Source: Actinoplanes italicus (GTDB taxonomy: Bacteria; Actinomycetota; Actinomycetes; Mycobacteriales; Micromonosporaceae). From it: a stretch of DNA of 64,000 bases. Position numbers and translations under genes: made by a program. Below, in pieces: positions 1 to 8,608 of the stretch. Each line of letters opens with the position of its first letter. The first letter of the stretch is position 1. The notes under the pieces were generated by a model that made no database searches, was not told the origin of the DNA, and saw only the letters and a program-made list of their open reading frames with translations. The DNA lies in assembly GCF_003001815.1 (NCBI RefSeq), contig NZ_PVMZ01000005.1, forward strand, positions 434,001-498,000, in the 5' to 3' direction.

Positions 1-910
1 CCGTGACGAGCTGCACTGCGACGCCGTGCGGATCACCGGCGGGATCCAGGACCGGCTCGAACTGACCGCGCAACTGGCAGCCGACGCCGGCCTGGAGGTC
101 TGGTACTGCCCGTTCACCAACGGCCTGGACCGCGACGAGCTGATGGCGTTCGTCCTCGACGGCGCCGAGCGGGCCGAGCGGCTGCGCCGGACCGGGGCGC
201 CGGTCGTCTACCTGACCGGCTCGGAGATCGCCATGTTCACCGACGGCTTCCTGCCCGGCCGCGACCTGACCGAGCGCATGGCCCTGTTCACCGATCCCCT
301 GCGGATGCGCGAGGCCGTACCGGCGGCGCGCGCCGCGGTACACGGCTTCCTCACCGAGGCCGTCCCCGCGGTCCGGCAGCGGTTCGGCGGCCCGATCGGC
401 TACGCGTCGATCCCCCTCGAAGCCGTCGACTGGGCGCCGTTCGACATCATCGCCAGCGACGCCGGATATCGCGACGCCACCAACGCCGCGGCGTTCCCGC
501 AGACCCTCGCGGCGGCGGTGGGACAGGGCAGGCCGTACGCGGCCACCGAGTTCGGCTGCTGCACGTTCCGCGGCGCTGCCGACGTGGCGGGCGGGCCCGA
601 GCCGGTGACATACGACGAGCACGGCCGCGCCGACCGGCTCACCGCGGACCTGGAACGCGACGAGGAGGGGCAGGCCCGTTACCTGGTCGACCTGCTGCGC
701 GACTACGAGAAGGGCGGTGTCGAGGCCGCGTTCGTGTACACGTTCGCCAACCGGCACCTGCCGACGACCGACGACCCGGCCCGCGACTTCGACCTGGCCG
801 CCCGCGGCATCGTGCGCGTGCTGCCGGACGGCTCCTGGACGCCGAAGGCCGCGTTCCACGCCCTGGCCGAGTACGGCCGCGAACGGGCTGAACGCCGTTA
901 CGGGCGCTGA
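1..910 (+). CDS. Glycoside-hydrolase-like TIM-barrel protein, 5' end outside window
   Basis: The frame is open from base 2, so the N-terminus lies left of the window; 302 residues are visible. The internal GTG at 26 is probably not the start, because the preceding codons (DELHCDAV) belong to the conserved part of this family. The protein looks like a soluble TIM-barrel hydrolase: alternating strand and helix segments, EVWYCPF near the start and ATEFGCCTF later, where the Glu could be a catalytic acid. Close actinomycete relatives are, from memory, labelled abortive infection protein, but nothing here supports a phage-defence role. It converges on the GH10 xylanase 29 bp away, so a sugar-related job is plausible. 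No signal peptide can be judged because the start is missing. Confidence 0.6.
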   Translation, partial: RDELHCDAVRITGGIQDRLELTAQLAADAGLEVWYCPFTNGLDRDELMAFVLDGAERAERLRRTGAPVVYLTGSEIAMFTDGFLPGRDLTERMALFTDPLRMREAVPAARAAVHGFLTEAVPAVRQRFGGPIGYASIPLEAVDWAPFDIIASDAGYRDATNAAAFPQTLAAAVGQGRPYAATEFGCCTFRGAADVAGGPEPVTYDEHGRADRLTADLERDEEGQARYLVDLLRDYEKGGVEAAFVYTFANRHLPTTDDPARDFDLAARGIVRVLPDGSWTPKAAFHALAEYGRERAERRYGR

Positions 911-939
911 TCCCGCAGGACCTGTTTCCCGGCCGAGGC

Positions 940-2163
940 TCACTGCAGGGCGATCGCCACCTTCTGCGGCTCCGGTGCGGCGATGGTGAAACCGGCGGTA
1001 CGGCCGCCGTGGCTGAGCTGGTAGTCGCCGAGGAAGCCGGTGACGTCGAGATGTCCCGCCGCGTCGGTGCGCAGGACGGTAGCGGGCAGCCACCACTCGC
1101 CTTTGATCAGTCGTCGCAGGGCCTCGTACGCGGGTTTGGGTGTGCCGTCGGAGCGGACGAGGCCGGCGGGCGCGCCGAGCCAGGCACCGTCGTCGGACAG
1201 GCCCCAGTAGGTGACGGCCTCGACCGACGGGTGGCCGATGAGCGTCCGGTAGTGCCGCACGATCTCGTCGGCCTGCCGCTGCTCGCCGTCCGGCGTGGAG
1301 GGCCACGACGGGACCTGGAAGTCGTTGAGGTCCTCGATCTCCGCCGGCATCAGATCGCCGGAGAGCAGGGTGGTCTCGGTCATGTGGATCGGCAGGCCGT
1401 ACCGGGCGAACCGCTCGAGCGTCTCCAGTGTCCGGTCCTCACCCCAATAGCCCTGGTGCATGTGGCTCTGCAGGCCGAGCGCGTCGATCCGGACCCCGGC
1501 CTCGAGAAGACCTTCGATCAGGCATTCGTACGCCGTGGACATGTCGAAGTCGTTGAGGAGCAATGTGGCGCCGGGGTCGGCCGCGCGGGCCGTCTCGAAC
1601 GCGAGCCGGACGGTCGCGATCCGGCCCCTGACGCGGGCCAGCCGGGTGATGGCGTTGGGGTGCTCCTCGTTGCGGAACACCGGCATGATCACCACCTCGT
1701 TGATCACGTCCCAGGAGTCGATGACGTCGGCCATGCCCGCCACCTCGCGCCGGATGCGGGCACGGACGGCAGCCTCGATCTCGTGGATCGGCTTCTCCCG
1801 CAGCCAGCTCGGCGCCAGGGTGTGCCACACGAGCGGGTGCCCCTTGACGCGGCAGCCGTGTCCGGCGAACCACTGCGCGGTCCGGTGCAGACGTTCGGTG
1901 TCCGGCCGGCCGGGCTGCGGCTCGAAGTCCGACCAGTAGAACGGCAGGGTCGCGGTGTTGAAGACGTCCAGCCACAGGCCGGCGTGGCCGGGCGGGCCGG
2001 CCCCGTCGGCCACGGTCATGAACTCGAAGCCGATGTTGCCGAAAGCGAACGCGTGGGATCGCTGCTCGACGATGACCTCCCGCTCGCCGAGCGGCCGGCC
2101 GCCCTCGTCCAGCACGGTGAGCAGCGCCTTGCCGTACCGATGCGCCGGTTTCCCGATCGTCAA
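940..2163 (-). CDS. GH10 endo-1,4-beta-xylanase, intracellular
   Basis: Glycoside hydrolase family 10 enzyme of 407 residues, predicted to cleave beta-1,4-xylosidic bonds. The acid/base Glu sits in DSWDVINEVV, the nucleophile Glu in HMTETTLLSG, and KGHPLVWHTLAPSWL is the usual family block before the acid/base. A longer in-frame reading begins at 2286, but I chose TTG 2163: GGAGG lies at 2171-2175 with 7-nt spacing, and the longer form would translate straight through the CGAAA-N-TTTCG box. No signal peptide is visible from either start. It therefore probably acts on xylo-oligosaccharides brought in by the divergent ABC transporter rather than on polymeric xylan outside. Family assignment is firm; substrate range and start are inferred. 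Confidence 0.85.
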   Translation of the reverse strand: MTIGKPAHRYGKALLTVLDEGGRPLGEREVIVEQRSHAFAFGNIGFEFMTVADGAGPPGHAGLWLDVFNTATLPFYWSDFEPQPGRPDTERLHRTAQWFAGHGCRVKGHPLVWHTLAPSWLREKPIHEIEAAVRARIRREVAGMADVIDSWDVINEVVIMPVFRNEEHPNAITRLARVRGRIATVRLAFETARAADPGATLLLNDFDMSTAYECLIEGLLEAGVRIDALGLQSHMHQGYWGEDRTLETLERFARYGLPIHMTETTLLSGDLMPAEIEDLNDFQVPSWPSTPDGEQRQADEIVRHYRTLIGHPSVEAVTYWGLSDDGAWLGAPAGLVRSDGTPKPAYEALRRLIKGEWWLPATVLRTDAAGHLDVTGFLGDYQLSHGGRTAGFTIAAPEPQKVAIALQ

Positions 2164-2180
2164 CACGCACCTCCGGGCCT

Positions 2181-2191
2181 CGAAAGTTTCG
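2181..2191. promoter_or_regulatory. Xylanase box, GH10 side
   Basis: Perfect palindrome CGAAAGTTTCG just upstream of the xylanase ribosome site. The same CGAAA-N-TTTCG pattern is known upstream of actinomycete xylanase genes, where a repressor or regulator binds it. Its place in the leader fits repression without xylo-oligosaccharide (inference). Confidence 0.7.
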
Positions 2192-2344
2192 GATACTGCT
2201 GGTAGTTGCGACAACTTGCCGTCACCCATGGCCATCTGATGACCAGCACAGGTCTTACGCATAGCGTCCATTTTCGCTGCGGTCATTATCTTGACACGCC
2301 CGTTGACCTCTTCATAGTTTGAGCGCCATCTTTCCGAAACACTT

Positions 2345-2355
2345 CGAAACTTTCG
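2345..2355. promoter_or_regulatory. Xylanase box, transporter side
   Basis: Second perfect copy, CGAAACTTTCG, 20 bp before the ATG of the binding-protein gene. A half-copy, CCGAAAC, lies just before it at 2334-2340. With the copy at 2181 it flanks the divergent promoter region, so one regulator could control both transcripts. Confidence 0.7.
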
Positions 2356-2375
2356 CTACCGAGAGGTGGGCTTTC

Positions 2376-3665
2376 ATGGCACGAAAAATGAACCTCGCAG
2401 TGGCTGCCGTGGTCGCGTTGAGCGCCATGGGGCTGGCGGCCTGCACCGGCGGGGACGATGAGGGCGGAACCTCGGGCGGCAGCGTCACGATGGACTTCTG
2501 GCACAACGCCACGACCGGCCCCGGCAAGGCGTTCTGGGACAAGACGGTGGCCGACTTCCAGACCGCCAACCCGAACGTCAAGATCAAGATTCAGCAGGTG
2601 CAGAACGAGGACCTGGACGGCAAGCTGCAGACCGCGCTGAACTCCGGCTCGGCGCCCGACATCTTCCTGCAGCGCGGCGGTGGCAAGATGGCCGCGATGG
2701 TCGAAGCGGGCCAGCTCAAGGACATCACCGCCGACATCACCGACGCCACCAAACAGGCGGTCGGCGAGGCGGCCCTCAAGACCGGGCAGGTCGACGGCAA
2801 GGCGTACTCCGTGCCCGTCTCGATCCTGCCGGGGGGCTTCTGGTACAGCAAGGACACCTTCGCCAAGGCCGGAGTCACCGCCCCGCCGACCACTCTGGAC
2901 GAGCTGAACCAGGCGGTGACCAAGCTCAAGGCCAACGGCACCCCGATCGCCCTGGGCGCCAAGGACGCCTGGCCGGCCGCCCACTGGTACTACTTCTTCG
3001 CCCTGCGCGCCTGCACCCCGGCCGCCCTGGACGCCGCAGCCAAGGACAAGACCTTCACCGACGCCTGCTGGACCAAGGCCGGTGAGGACCTCAAGGCGTT
3101 CGCCGACACCAAGCCGTTCAACGAGGGCTTCCTGACCACCTCGGCCCAGCAGGGTGCGGGCAGCTCGGCCGGCCTGGTCGCCAACTACAAGGCCAGCATG
3201 GAACTGATGGGCGCCTGGGACCCGGGTGTCATCGCCTCGCTGACCAAGGACACCAAGCCGCTGCCCGACCTGGGCTTCTTCCCGTTCCCCGCGGTGCCCG
3301 GCGGCCAGGGCGACCCGCTCGCGATCATGGGCGGCGCGGACGGCTACTCGTGCTCGACCGACGCGCCGAAGGAGTGCGCCACCTTCCTCAACTACATCCT
3401 CACCAAGGACGTGCAGGAGGGCTACTACAAGGCGTTCAACGCGCTGCCGGTCAGCAAGGAGGCCCAGGGCGCGGTCACCGAGGACTACCTGAAGGCGGTT
3501 CTCGACGCCTACAACAAGGCGCCGTACGTCTCGCAGTGGCTGGACACGATCTACGGCCAGAACGTCGGCAACGCCCTGAACGTGGGCGTGGTGAACCTGC
3601 TCGCCGGCAAGGGTGACGTCGCCGGAATCCTCAAGGCCGTCAACGACGCAGCCAAGAAGGGCTGA
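2376..3665 (+). CDS. Sugar ABC transporter substrate-binding lipoprotein (CUT1 type)
   Basis: Extracellular solute-binding protein of 429 residues. ATG 2376 is preferred to the upstream start at 2319 because GAGAGG sits just before it and the protein then opens with a clean lipoprotein signal: MARKMN, a hydrophobic stretch and lipobox LAAC, then a Gly/Asp/Ser-rich linker. The mature part has the family hallmarks MDFWHN near the front and an APDIFLQ segment. Two permease genes follow immediately, so it is the ligand-capturing part of a carbohydrate importer. The shared regulatory box and divergent GH10 gene point to xylobiose or xylo-oligosaccharides as ligand (inference). No ATPase is encoded here. 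Confidence 0.85.
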   Translation: MARKMNLAVAAVVALSAMGLAACTGGDDEGGTSGGSVTMDFWHNATTGPGKAFWDKTVADFQTANPNVKIKIQQVQNEDLDGKLQTALNSGSAPDIFLQRGGGKMAAMVEAGQLKDITADITDATKQAVGEAALKTGQVDGKAYSVPVSILPGGFWYSKDTFAKAGVTAPPTTLDELNQAVTKLKANGTPIALGAKDAWPAAHWYYFFALRACTPAALDAAAKDKTFTDACWTKAGEDLKAFADTKPFNEGFLTTSAQQGAGSSAGLVANYKASMELMGAWDPGVIASLTKDTKPLPDLGFFPFPAVPGGQGDPLAIMGGADGYSCSTDAPKECATFLNYILTKDVQEGYYKAFNALPVSKEAQGAVTEDYLKAVLDAYNKAPYVSQWLDTIYGQNVGNALNVGVVNLLAGKGDVAGILKAVNDAAKKG

Positions 3666-3679
3666 GAGGTTTGGTCTCC

Positions 3680-4654
3680 GTGACATCCGGCACGCGTGTC
3701 CGGGACGGGGGTGGCGTCGCGGCGCCGCCTCCGGCCCGGCCCCGCCGGCGCGGCATCAGCTGGGCCCAGCGCCTGGAGATCCTGGCGCTGTCCGGGCCGG
3801 CGATCCTGGTGTTCGCCGGCTTCGTGATCACCCCGGTCATCCTGGCCGGCTACTACGGCTTCTACCGCTGGAAGGGGTTCGGGCCGCCGACGAACTTCGT
3901 CGGGCTCGACAACTACGTCACCATCCTGCAGGACAAGCTGTTCCACGAGGCACTGTGGCACAACGCCCAGATCGTGGTGCTGTCGCTGGTCCTGCAGGGC
4001 CCGATCGCGATCGGATTGGCGCTGCTGCTCAACCGGCGGATGCGCGGTCAGTCGCTGATCCGGGTGCTGATCTTCGTCCCTTACGTGATCTCCGAGGTCA
4101 TCGTCGGGACGGCATGGGCCCTGCTGCTGCAGTCCCAGGGCGCGGTCAACGGCATCCTGCGGTCGATCGGGCTGGACGGGCTGGCGAAGGACTGGCTGGC
4201 CGACCCGAGCCTGGCGATCTGGACCCTGATGCTCATCCTGACCTGGAAGTACGTCGGGTTCGCGGTGATCCTGTTCCTGGCCGGCATGCAGAACATCCCG
4301 GAGGAACTGGCCGAGGCCGCCGCGATGGACGGCGCCTCCTACTGGCAGACCCAGTGGCGGATCACGCTGCCGCTGCTGGGGCCGACCATCCGGATCTGGG
4401 GCTTCCTGTCGGTCATCGGCGCGCTGCAGCTGTTCGACCTGGTCTACATCATCTGGGGCCAGTACGTTGCATCGACCGCCGGCACCTCCACGATGGCGAC
4501 GTACATGGTCTCCGAGGGTCGTAACGCAGGCAACTACGGGTACGGCAACGCGGTGGCGGTCGTGCTCTTCATCATCTCGATGATCATCGCGCTCGTGTAC
4601 CAGCGTTTCGTGCTGCGCCGGGACACCGAGGGCGCGCTCACCGGAGGACGGTAG
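3680..4654 (+). CDS. Sugar ABC transporter permease, MalF/UgpA type
   Basis: Inner-membrane permease of 324 residues with about six transmembrane segments, starting around RLEILALSGPAILVFAGF. The EAA loop, which docks the ATPase, is seen as EELAEAAAMDGASYW. GTG 3680 was chosen because AGAGG at 3665-3669 is 10 nt upstream; TTG 3671 sits too close to that site. The gene begins 14 bp after the binding-protein stop and is followed 2 bp later by the second permease, so the three form one operon. The partner ATPase is probably a shared MsiK-like protein encoded elsewhere, as is usual for CUT1 importers in actinomycetes. Confidence 0.88.
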   Translation: MTSGTRVRDGGGVAAPPPARPRRRGISWAQRLEILALSGPAILVFAGFVITPVILAGYYGFYRWKGFGPPTNFVGLDNYVTILQDKLFHEALWHNAQIVVLSLVLQGPIAIGLALLLNRRMRGQSLIRVLIFVPYVISEVIVGTAWALLLQSQGAVNGILRSIGLDGLAKDWLADPSLAIWTLMLILTWKYVGFAVILFLAGMQNIPEELAEAAAMDGASYWQTQWRITLPLLGPTIRIWGFLSVIGALQLFDLVYIIWGQYVASTAGTSTMATYMVSEGRNAGNYGYGNAVAVVLFIISMIIALVYQRFVLRRDTEGALTGGR

Positions 4655-4656
4655 AA

Positions 4657-5490
4657 ATGGCCACGGCCACCCAAACGCGGCGCGGAAACCCGACCGCCTA
4701 CGTCGCCGCGCTGGCCCTGATCGGCATCATGCTGGGCCCGGTTGTCTACATCATCATCGGGGGCTTCCGGACCAACTCGCAGATCACCACGGACCCCGCC
4801 GGCCTGCCGGACCCGTGGCAGTTCGGCAACTACCTCGACGTGCTGACCGGCGACACCTTCTGGCTCCAGGTCACCAACTCGACGATCGCTGCCGTGGTCA
4901 CCACGGCCGGGGTGGTCGGGATGGGCGTGATGGCCAGCTATGTGATCGCCCGCTACCGCTTCCGCGGGCGCGGGGCGATGTACGCGCTGTTCGCGGCGGG
5001 TCTGATGTTCCCGCCGACCGTCGCGATCACGCCGCTGTACGTACTGATCAAGAATCTCGGTCTGGTGAACACACTGCCCGGGATCATCCTGCCGCAGATC
5101 GCCTTCAGCCTCCCGACGACGATCATCATCCTGGTGCCGTTCCTGCGGGCGATCCCCCGGGAACTGGAGGAGGCCGCCTTCATCGACCGGTGCAGCCGGC
5201 TCGGCTTCTTCTGGCGGATGGTGCTTCCGCTGTCGGTGCCGGGCCTGATCACCGTCGGCATCCTGGCGTTCGTGAACAGCTGGAACAGCTACCTGCTGCC
5301 GCTGTTCATCCTCAACGACCAGGAGTCCTTCACGCTGCCGCTGGGCGTGCAGGCGTTCGCGTCGCAGTACTCGGTCGACACCGCGAAGGTCCTCGCCTTC
5401 ACGTCCCTGTCGATGATCCCGGCCCTGGTGTTCTTCAGCCTGTTCGAACGCCGCATCGTCGGCGGCCTGACCGGCGCCGTCAAGGGCTAG
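4657..5490 (+). CDS. Sugar ABC transporter permease, MalG type
   Basis: Second inner-membrane permease of the importer, 277 residues, about six membrane segments. The EAA motif is seen as RELEEAAFIDRCSRLGFFW, and the C-terminus ends in the usual FFSLFERRIVGGLTGAVKG. ATG 4657 has GGAGGACGG ahead of it. The gene closes the operon; its stop overlaps the convergent SRPBCC gene by 4 bp, so no long terminator fits between them. Together with the preceding two genes it would move xylo-oligosaccharides into the cell for the GH10 enzyme. Confidence 0.88.
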   Translation: MATATQTRRGNPTAYVAALALIGIMLGPVVYIIIGGFRTNSQITTDPAGLPDPWQFGNYLDVLTGDTFWLQVTNSTIAAVVTTAGVVGMGVMASYVIARYRFRGRGAMYALFAAGLMFPPTVAITPLYVLIKNLGLVNTLPGIILPQIAFSLPTTIIILVPFLRAIPRELEEAAFIDRCSRLGFFWRMVLPLSVPGLITVGILAFVNSWNSYLLPLFILNDQESFTLPLGVQAFASQYSVDTAKVLAFTSLSMIPALVFFSLFERRIVGGLTGAVKG

Positions 5491-5957
5491 GTGTGCTGCT
5501 CCACGGAGCGGGCCATCTGCCGCAGCGTGGCCGCGAAGGCGGCCCGCCCGGCCAGCGAGACCAGCGGGCCGGCGTAGCGGGTGATCCGGCGCGGGGACAC
5601 GGTCACGTCCTCGAACCAGAGCACCCGGCAACGCCGGCCCGGCAGCGGTGTCACCGTGAACCAGGCGCTGCCGCGGATGACACGGCCGTGCTTGACGATC
5701 TCGCACCGGGCGGGCGGGTCGCCGGGGTCGTCGCCGGACGGCGGCTCCCAGCCCACCACCTCCATCGGGTCGTCGAATCCCAGCGGGCCGAGACCGGTGC
5801 GTGCCACGAAGTAGGCGCCGACCCCGTCGGGCCGGTCGCTGCGGACCCGGACCTCGGTCAGCGGCACCCAGTCGCCGTGACGGGGCCAGTCAACCAGGGT
5901 GTTCCAGGTGTCGGTGGCGGTGGCGCGCACGTGCCGGGTGACGGTGAAGCTGGTCAT
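5487..5957 (-). CDS. SRPBCC-family protein (polyketide cyclase/START-like fold)
   Basis: Soluble protein of 156 residues with the SRPBCC layout: an N-terminal strand (FTVTRHVRATATDTWNTL), then DWPRHGDWVPLTEV, and a long C-terminal helix ending LRQMARSVEQHT. These folds bind hydrophobic ligands; no catalytic residues can be named. ATG 5957 was preferred because the family begins at this first strand; an in-frame start at 6011 would add a tail without similarity. It is convergent with the transporter operon and divergent from the gene at 6019, with about 60 bp between them. Function unknown. Confidence 0.7.
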   Translation of the reverse strand: MTSFTVTRHVRATATDTWNTLVDWPRHGDWVPLTEVRVRSDRPDGVGAYFVARTGLGPLGFDDPMEVVGWEPPSGDDPGDPPARCEIVKHGRVIRGSAWFTVTPLPGRRCRVLWFEDVTVSPRRITRYAGPLVSLAGRAAFAATLRQMARSVEQHT

Positions 5958-6018
5958 GCCCTTATCTTCGTGAAGATCGGCCGTTCCCGCACACCGGGCG
6001 GCGGGTAACACACCCCGG

Positions 6019-6630
6019 GTGGATCAAATGCGACTGCGTTTCGAGGGCTGGATCGCCGGGCTGGGCACGGCCGGCGGCACACGGCTGGTCGTCGGGCACT
6101 GGCCCGGCTCACCGTTCGGGCCGGTCACCGACGTCATGATCGAGGACCGGGCGGGCCATCGGCTGCTGTTCGCCGAGAGCGAAGAGCTGGCCCAGTTCGT
6201 CGCCGAGACCTACTCCTTCGATGAGGTACGGGTGGTGCCGTTCACCGTGCGGCGCGAGCCCACGGCCTGGACCGTCACGGCGGGGCCACTCACGCTCCGG
6301 TTCACCACCGGCGGACGCGGCCCGCTCGGCCTGCTGCTGCGCGCTGTCCCGGCGGCGCTGGCCAGGCAGCTGTGGTGGGTGCGACTGATCGACCTGCCGG
6401 CGCGGATGTTGCACGGTGTGCGCACGTTCGGCAGCGCAGGCAACGGACGGCGCGAGTGGTACGCCGTCCGAGACCTGCACCGCATCACCGCGGCCGACGC
6501 CGTGCTGGACGGCGCCGGCCTCGGCTCCCTGACCGATGTCCACCCACCGGTCCGGTTCGGTTTCGGCTCGACCCCGCCGTCCCCGGCACTCGTGCGCATC
6601 ACGACGACCGTCGAGGTCCCGCACGCCTGA
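6019..6630 (+). CDS. Conserved hypothetical protein
   Basis: Soluble protein of 203 residues that I cannot place in a named family. It begins GTG at 6019 (ATG 6028 is an alternative) and has a beta-rich first half with GTRLVVGHWPGSPFGP followed by DVMIEDRAGHRLLFA. A hydrophobic stretch near residue 100 (LGLLLRAVPAALARQLWWV) could be a buried helix rather than a membrane span. It ends 8 bp before the P450 gene stop, convergent with it. Proteins of this type occur next to SRPBCC genes in actinomycetes, but that association is from memory. Confidence 0.55.
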   Translation: MDQMRLRFEGWIAGLGTAGGTRLVVGHWPGSPFGPVTDVMIEDRAGHRLLFAESEELAQFVAETYSFDEVRVVPFTVRREPTAWTVTAGPLTLRFTTGGRGPLGLLLRAVPAALARQLWWVRLIDLPARMLHGVRTFGSAGNGRREWYAVRDLHRITAADAVLDGAGLGSLTDVHPPVRFGFGSTPPSPALVRITTTVEVPHA

Positions 6631-6637
6631 CGGCCGG

Positions 6638-7816
6638 TCACCAGCGGACCGGCACCTCCTCCAAGCCGCCGACGAGCAGGCCCTGCCGGCGGCGCAACTC
6701 CTCGACCGGCACCGCGAGCTCCAGCGCGGGCAGGCGCTCCAGCAGCACGGCCAGGACGGTCCGCAGCTCGATCCGGGCCAGCGACTGGCCGAGGCAGGAG
6801 TGCGGGCCGGCGCCGAAGGTCAGGTGCGGGTTCGGCGAGCGGGTCAGGTCCATCTCCTCCGGGCAGGTGAAGACCCGTTCGTCGCGGTTGGCCGACGGCA
6901 TCGCCGACAGCACGGTGGTACCGGCCTCGACGACCGTGCCGGCGATCTCGGTCCGTTCGGTGACCAGCCGGTGCGTGCCGAATCCGAGGTTCGCGTCGAA
7001 CCGCAGCACCTCCTCGACGGCCGACGGAATCAGACCGGGATCGGCGAGGAGCTGTTCCCAGCGTTCGCGGCGCGCCAGAAGCAAGGCCGCCATCTTGCCG
7101 ATCATGTTGGCGGTCGTCTCGTGGCCGGCGACCAGGAGCGCCTGTCCCGTGAAGATCGCCTCCTGCTCGGAGAGGCGGCCGTCCTCGGCGTCGACGACCG
7201 TGACGAGCTCGGACAGCAGATCGTCGCCCGGTTCCTTGCGCTTGCCCTCGACGTGGGCCCGCATGTACGCCCACAACTCGCGCCCGGACTGCTGCACCTC
7301 CTCGGCGCCGAACCGGGTGATGTTGAGGAACCGGTCCGACCAGTGGGCGAACCGGTCGCGGTCCTCGGCCGGCACCCCGAGCAGGTCGCAGATCACGTAG
7401 ACCGGCAGCGGGAAGCCGAGCGCGGGCCGCAGGTCGGCGGGCGGGCCGTGGCGGACCATCTCGTCGATCAACTCGTGCGCGATCCGCGCGATCCCGGGCT
7501 CCAGGGCGGTCATCCGCTTCGCGGTGAACGAGCGGCTCAGCAGGCGCCGCCACCGCAGGTGCGACTCGTCGTCGGCCATGAACGCGGCCTGCCCGCCCAG
7601 GGCGTTGTTGCCGGCCGGCGTGTTCCGCACGAACCGGCGGTCGGTGATCATCATGCGCACGTCGTCATACCTGGTCAGCAGCAGCGCCTCGGTGCCGGCG
7701 GCGGTCCGCACGTGCGCGACCGGGCAGGTGGCGCGCAGGTCGCTCCACTCCCCCGGCGGATCCAGCGCGGTCGGGGGCGTGAACGGGTAGTCGAGCACTT
7801 TCTCCTGATCCGGCAT
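6638..7816 (-). CDS. Cytochrome P450 monooxygenase
   Basis: Haem monooxygenase of 392 residues, a normal bacterial class I length. The I-helix oxygen-binding motif is AGHETTAN, the K-helix ExxR is EEVLR, and the haem-ligand loop is FGAGPHSCLGQ with the axial Cys. ATG 7816 has GGGAG 7 nt upstream, so the extra upstream residues of the open frame are not coding. The gene is divergent from a small ferredoxin gene 90 bp away, a standard redox-partner arrangement. Substrate unknown; no biosynthetic genes surround it, so it may be a stand-alone hydroxylase. Confidence 0.92.
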   Translation of the reverse strand: MPDQEKVLDYPFTPPTALDPPGEWSDLRATCPVAHVRTAAGTEALLLTRYDDVRMMITDRRFVRNTPAGNNALGGQAAFMADDESHLRWRRLLSRSFTAKRMTALEPGIARIAHELIDEMVRHGPPADLRPALGFPLPVYVICDLLGVPAEDRDRFAHWSDRFLNITRFGAEEVQQSGRELWAYMRAHVEGKRKEPGDDLLSELVTVVDAEDGRLSEQEAIFTGQALLVAGHETTANMIGKMAALLLARRERWEQLLADPGLIPSAVEEVLRFDANLGFGTHRLVTERTEIAGTVVEAGTTVLSAMPSANRDERVFTCPEEMDLTRSPNPHLTFGAGPHSCLGQSLARIELRTVLAVLLERLPALELAVPVEELRRRQGLLVGGLEEVPVRW

Positions 7817-7906
7817 GCCGTCTCCCTGAGATAAACGCTTGATTACTTGGTACGGTACGGCAGGACGACCGGGCAGCAAACAGTCAAAACACCCCTGGGA
7901 GGTGCC

Positions 7907-8104
7907 ATGAAGATCTCCGTCGACGAAGAGAAATGCATCGGCGCTGGCCAATGCGTTCTGACCGCGCCACAGGTGTTCGACCAGCGCGACGAGGACGGCG
8001 TGGTGATCCTGCTCGAGGACACGCCACCGGCACCGGATCAGCCCGCGGCACGGGACGCCGCCGTCCTCTGCCCCGCTACCGCCATCACCGTCACCGAGGA
8101 CTGA
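7907..8104 (+). CDS. Small ferredoxin, [3Fe-4S]-type P450 redox partner
   Basis: Protein of 65 residues that would pass electrons from a ferredoxin reductase to the neighbouring P450. It has the short actinomycete ferredoxin pattern: CIGAGQC near residue 10 and a C-terminal LCPAT, giving three cysteines in cluster positions and so a [3Fe-4S] rather than [4Fe-4S] centre. ATG 7907 follows GGGAGGTGCC. The next gene begins 3 bp after the stop. No reductase gene is nearby. Confidence 0.88.
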   Translation: MKISVDEEKCIGAGQCVLTAPQVFDQRDEDGVVILLEDTPPAPDQPAARDAAVLCPATAITVTED

Positions 8105-8107
8105 CCG

Positions 8108-8596
8108 TTGCCGCGTTACCGTGCCGCCCTGCTGCTGGCCACCCTGCTCCTGTCCGGCTGCACGGCCGACGACCGCTCACCAGCGGGCAACGCCGCGTCC
8201 GCGGGCACCACAACGTCCGCGGCTGCGGAGAGTGCCACGACGACCCCCGCGACGGCCGCGCCGTTCCCGTACACGGTCAGCCGCCGGGGCGGCTTCGCCG
8301 GGGTCGACGACCGTGCCCAGGTCTCCGCGGACGGCACCGCCGTCGTGACGACCGGGAACGGCTCGGCAGCGGCGAAGGCCCTGCCCGTGGCCACCATGGA
8401 CGAGCTGCGCGGGCTGCTCACCTCGCCAGGCTTCACCTCACCGGCGACCGTCGCGAGCGCACCGACGTGCGCTGACGGCTTCGAGTACGAGATGGTCACC
8501 CCGGCGGCGGCGTTGACCGTGCACGACTGCGGCGACTCGCACGGTCCCACCGTCGACCGCCTCATCGCGATCAGCGCCGACCTGTTCAAAGCCTGA
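8108..8596 (+). CDS. Putative lipoprotein
   Basis: Secreted lipoprotein of 162 residues. TTG 8108 starts a short basic N-terminus (MPRYR), a hydrophobic run and lipobox LLSGC, followed by a Ser/Thr/Ala-rich linker of about 35 residues. The folded part has two cysteines (PTCADGF and VHDCGDSH) that could pair. It lies 3 bp behind the ferredoxin gene and is probably co-transcribed, but a link to P450 chemistry is not evident. No recognised domain. Confidence 0.7.
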   Translation: MPRYRAALLLATLLLSGCTADDRSPAGNAASAGTTTSAAAESATTTPATAAPFPYTVSRRGGFAGVDDRAQVSADGTAVVTTGNGSAAAKALPVATMDELRGLLTSPGFTSPATVASAPTCADGFEYEMVTPAAALTVHDCGDSHGPTVDRLIAISADLFKA

Positions 8597-8608
8597 TCGC
8601 GGCGCCCC

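Noticed and set aside
1..910. Phage-defence (abortive infection) role
   Set aside because: Only an inherited label for this family; sequence looks like a hydrolase barrel and no defence genes are near.
1009..2205. 398-codon plus-strand frame
   Set aside because: Antisense of the GH10 gene, which has clear catalytic motifs.
2286..3686. 466-codon minus-strand frame
   Set aside because: Antisense of the sugar-binding lipoprotein gene.
6638..8104. Secondary-metabolite gene cluster around the P450
   Set aside because: No synthase, carrier or tailoring genes beyond the ferredoxin.
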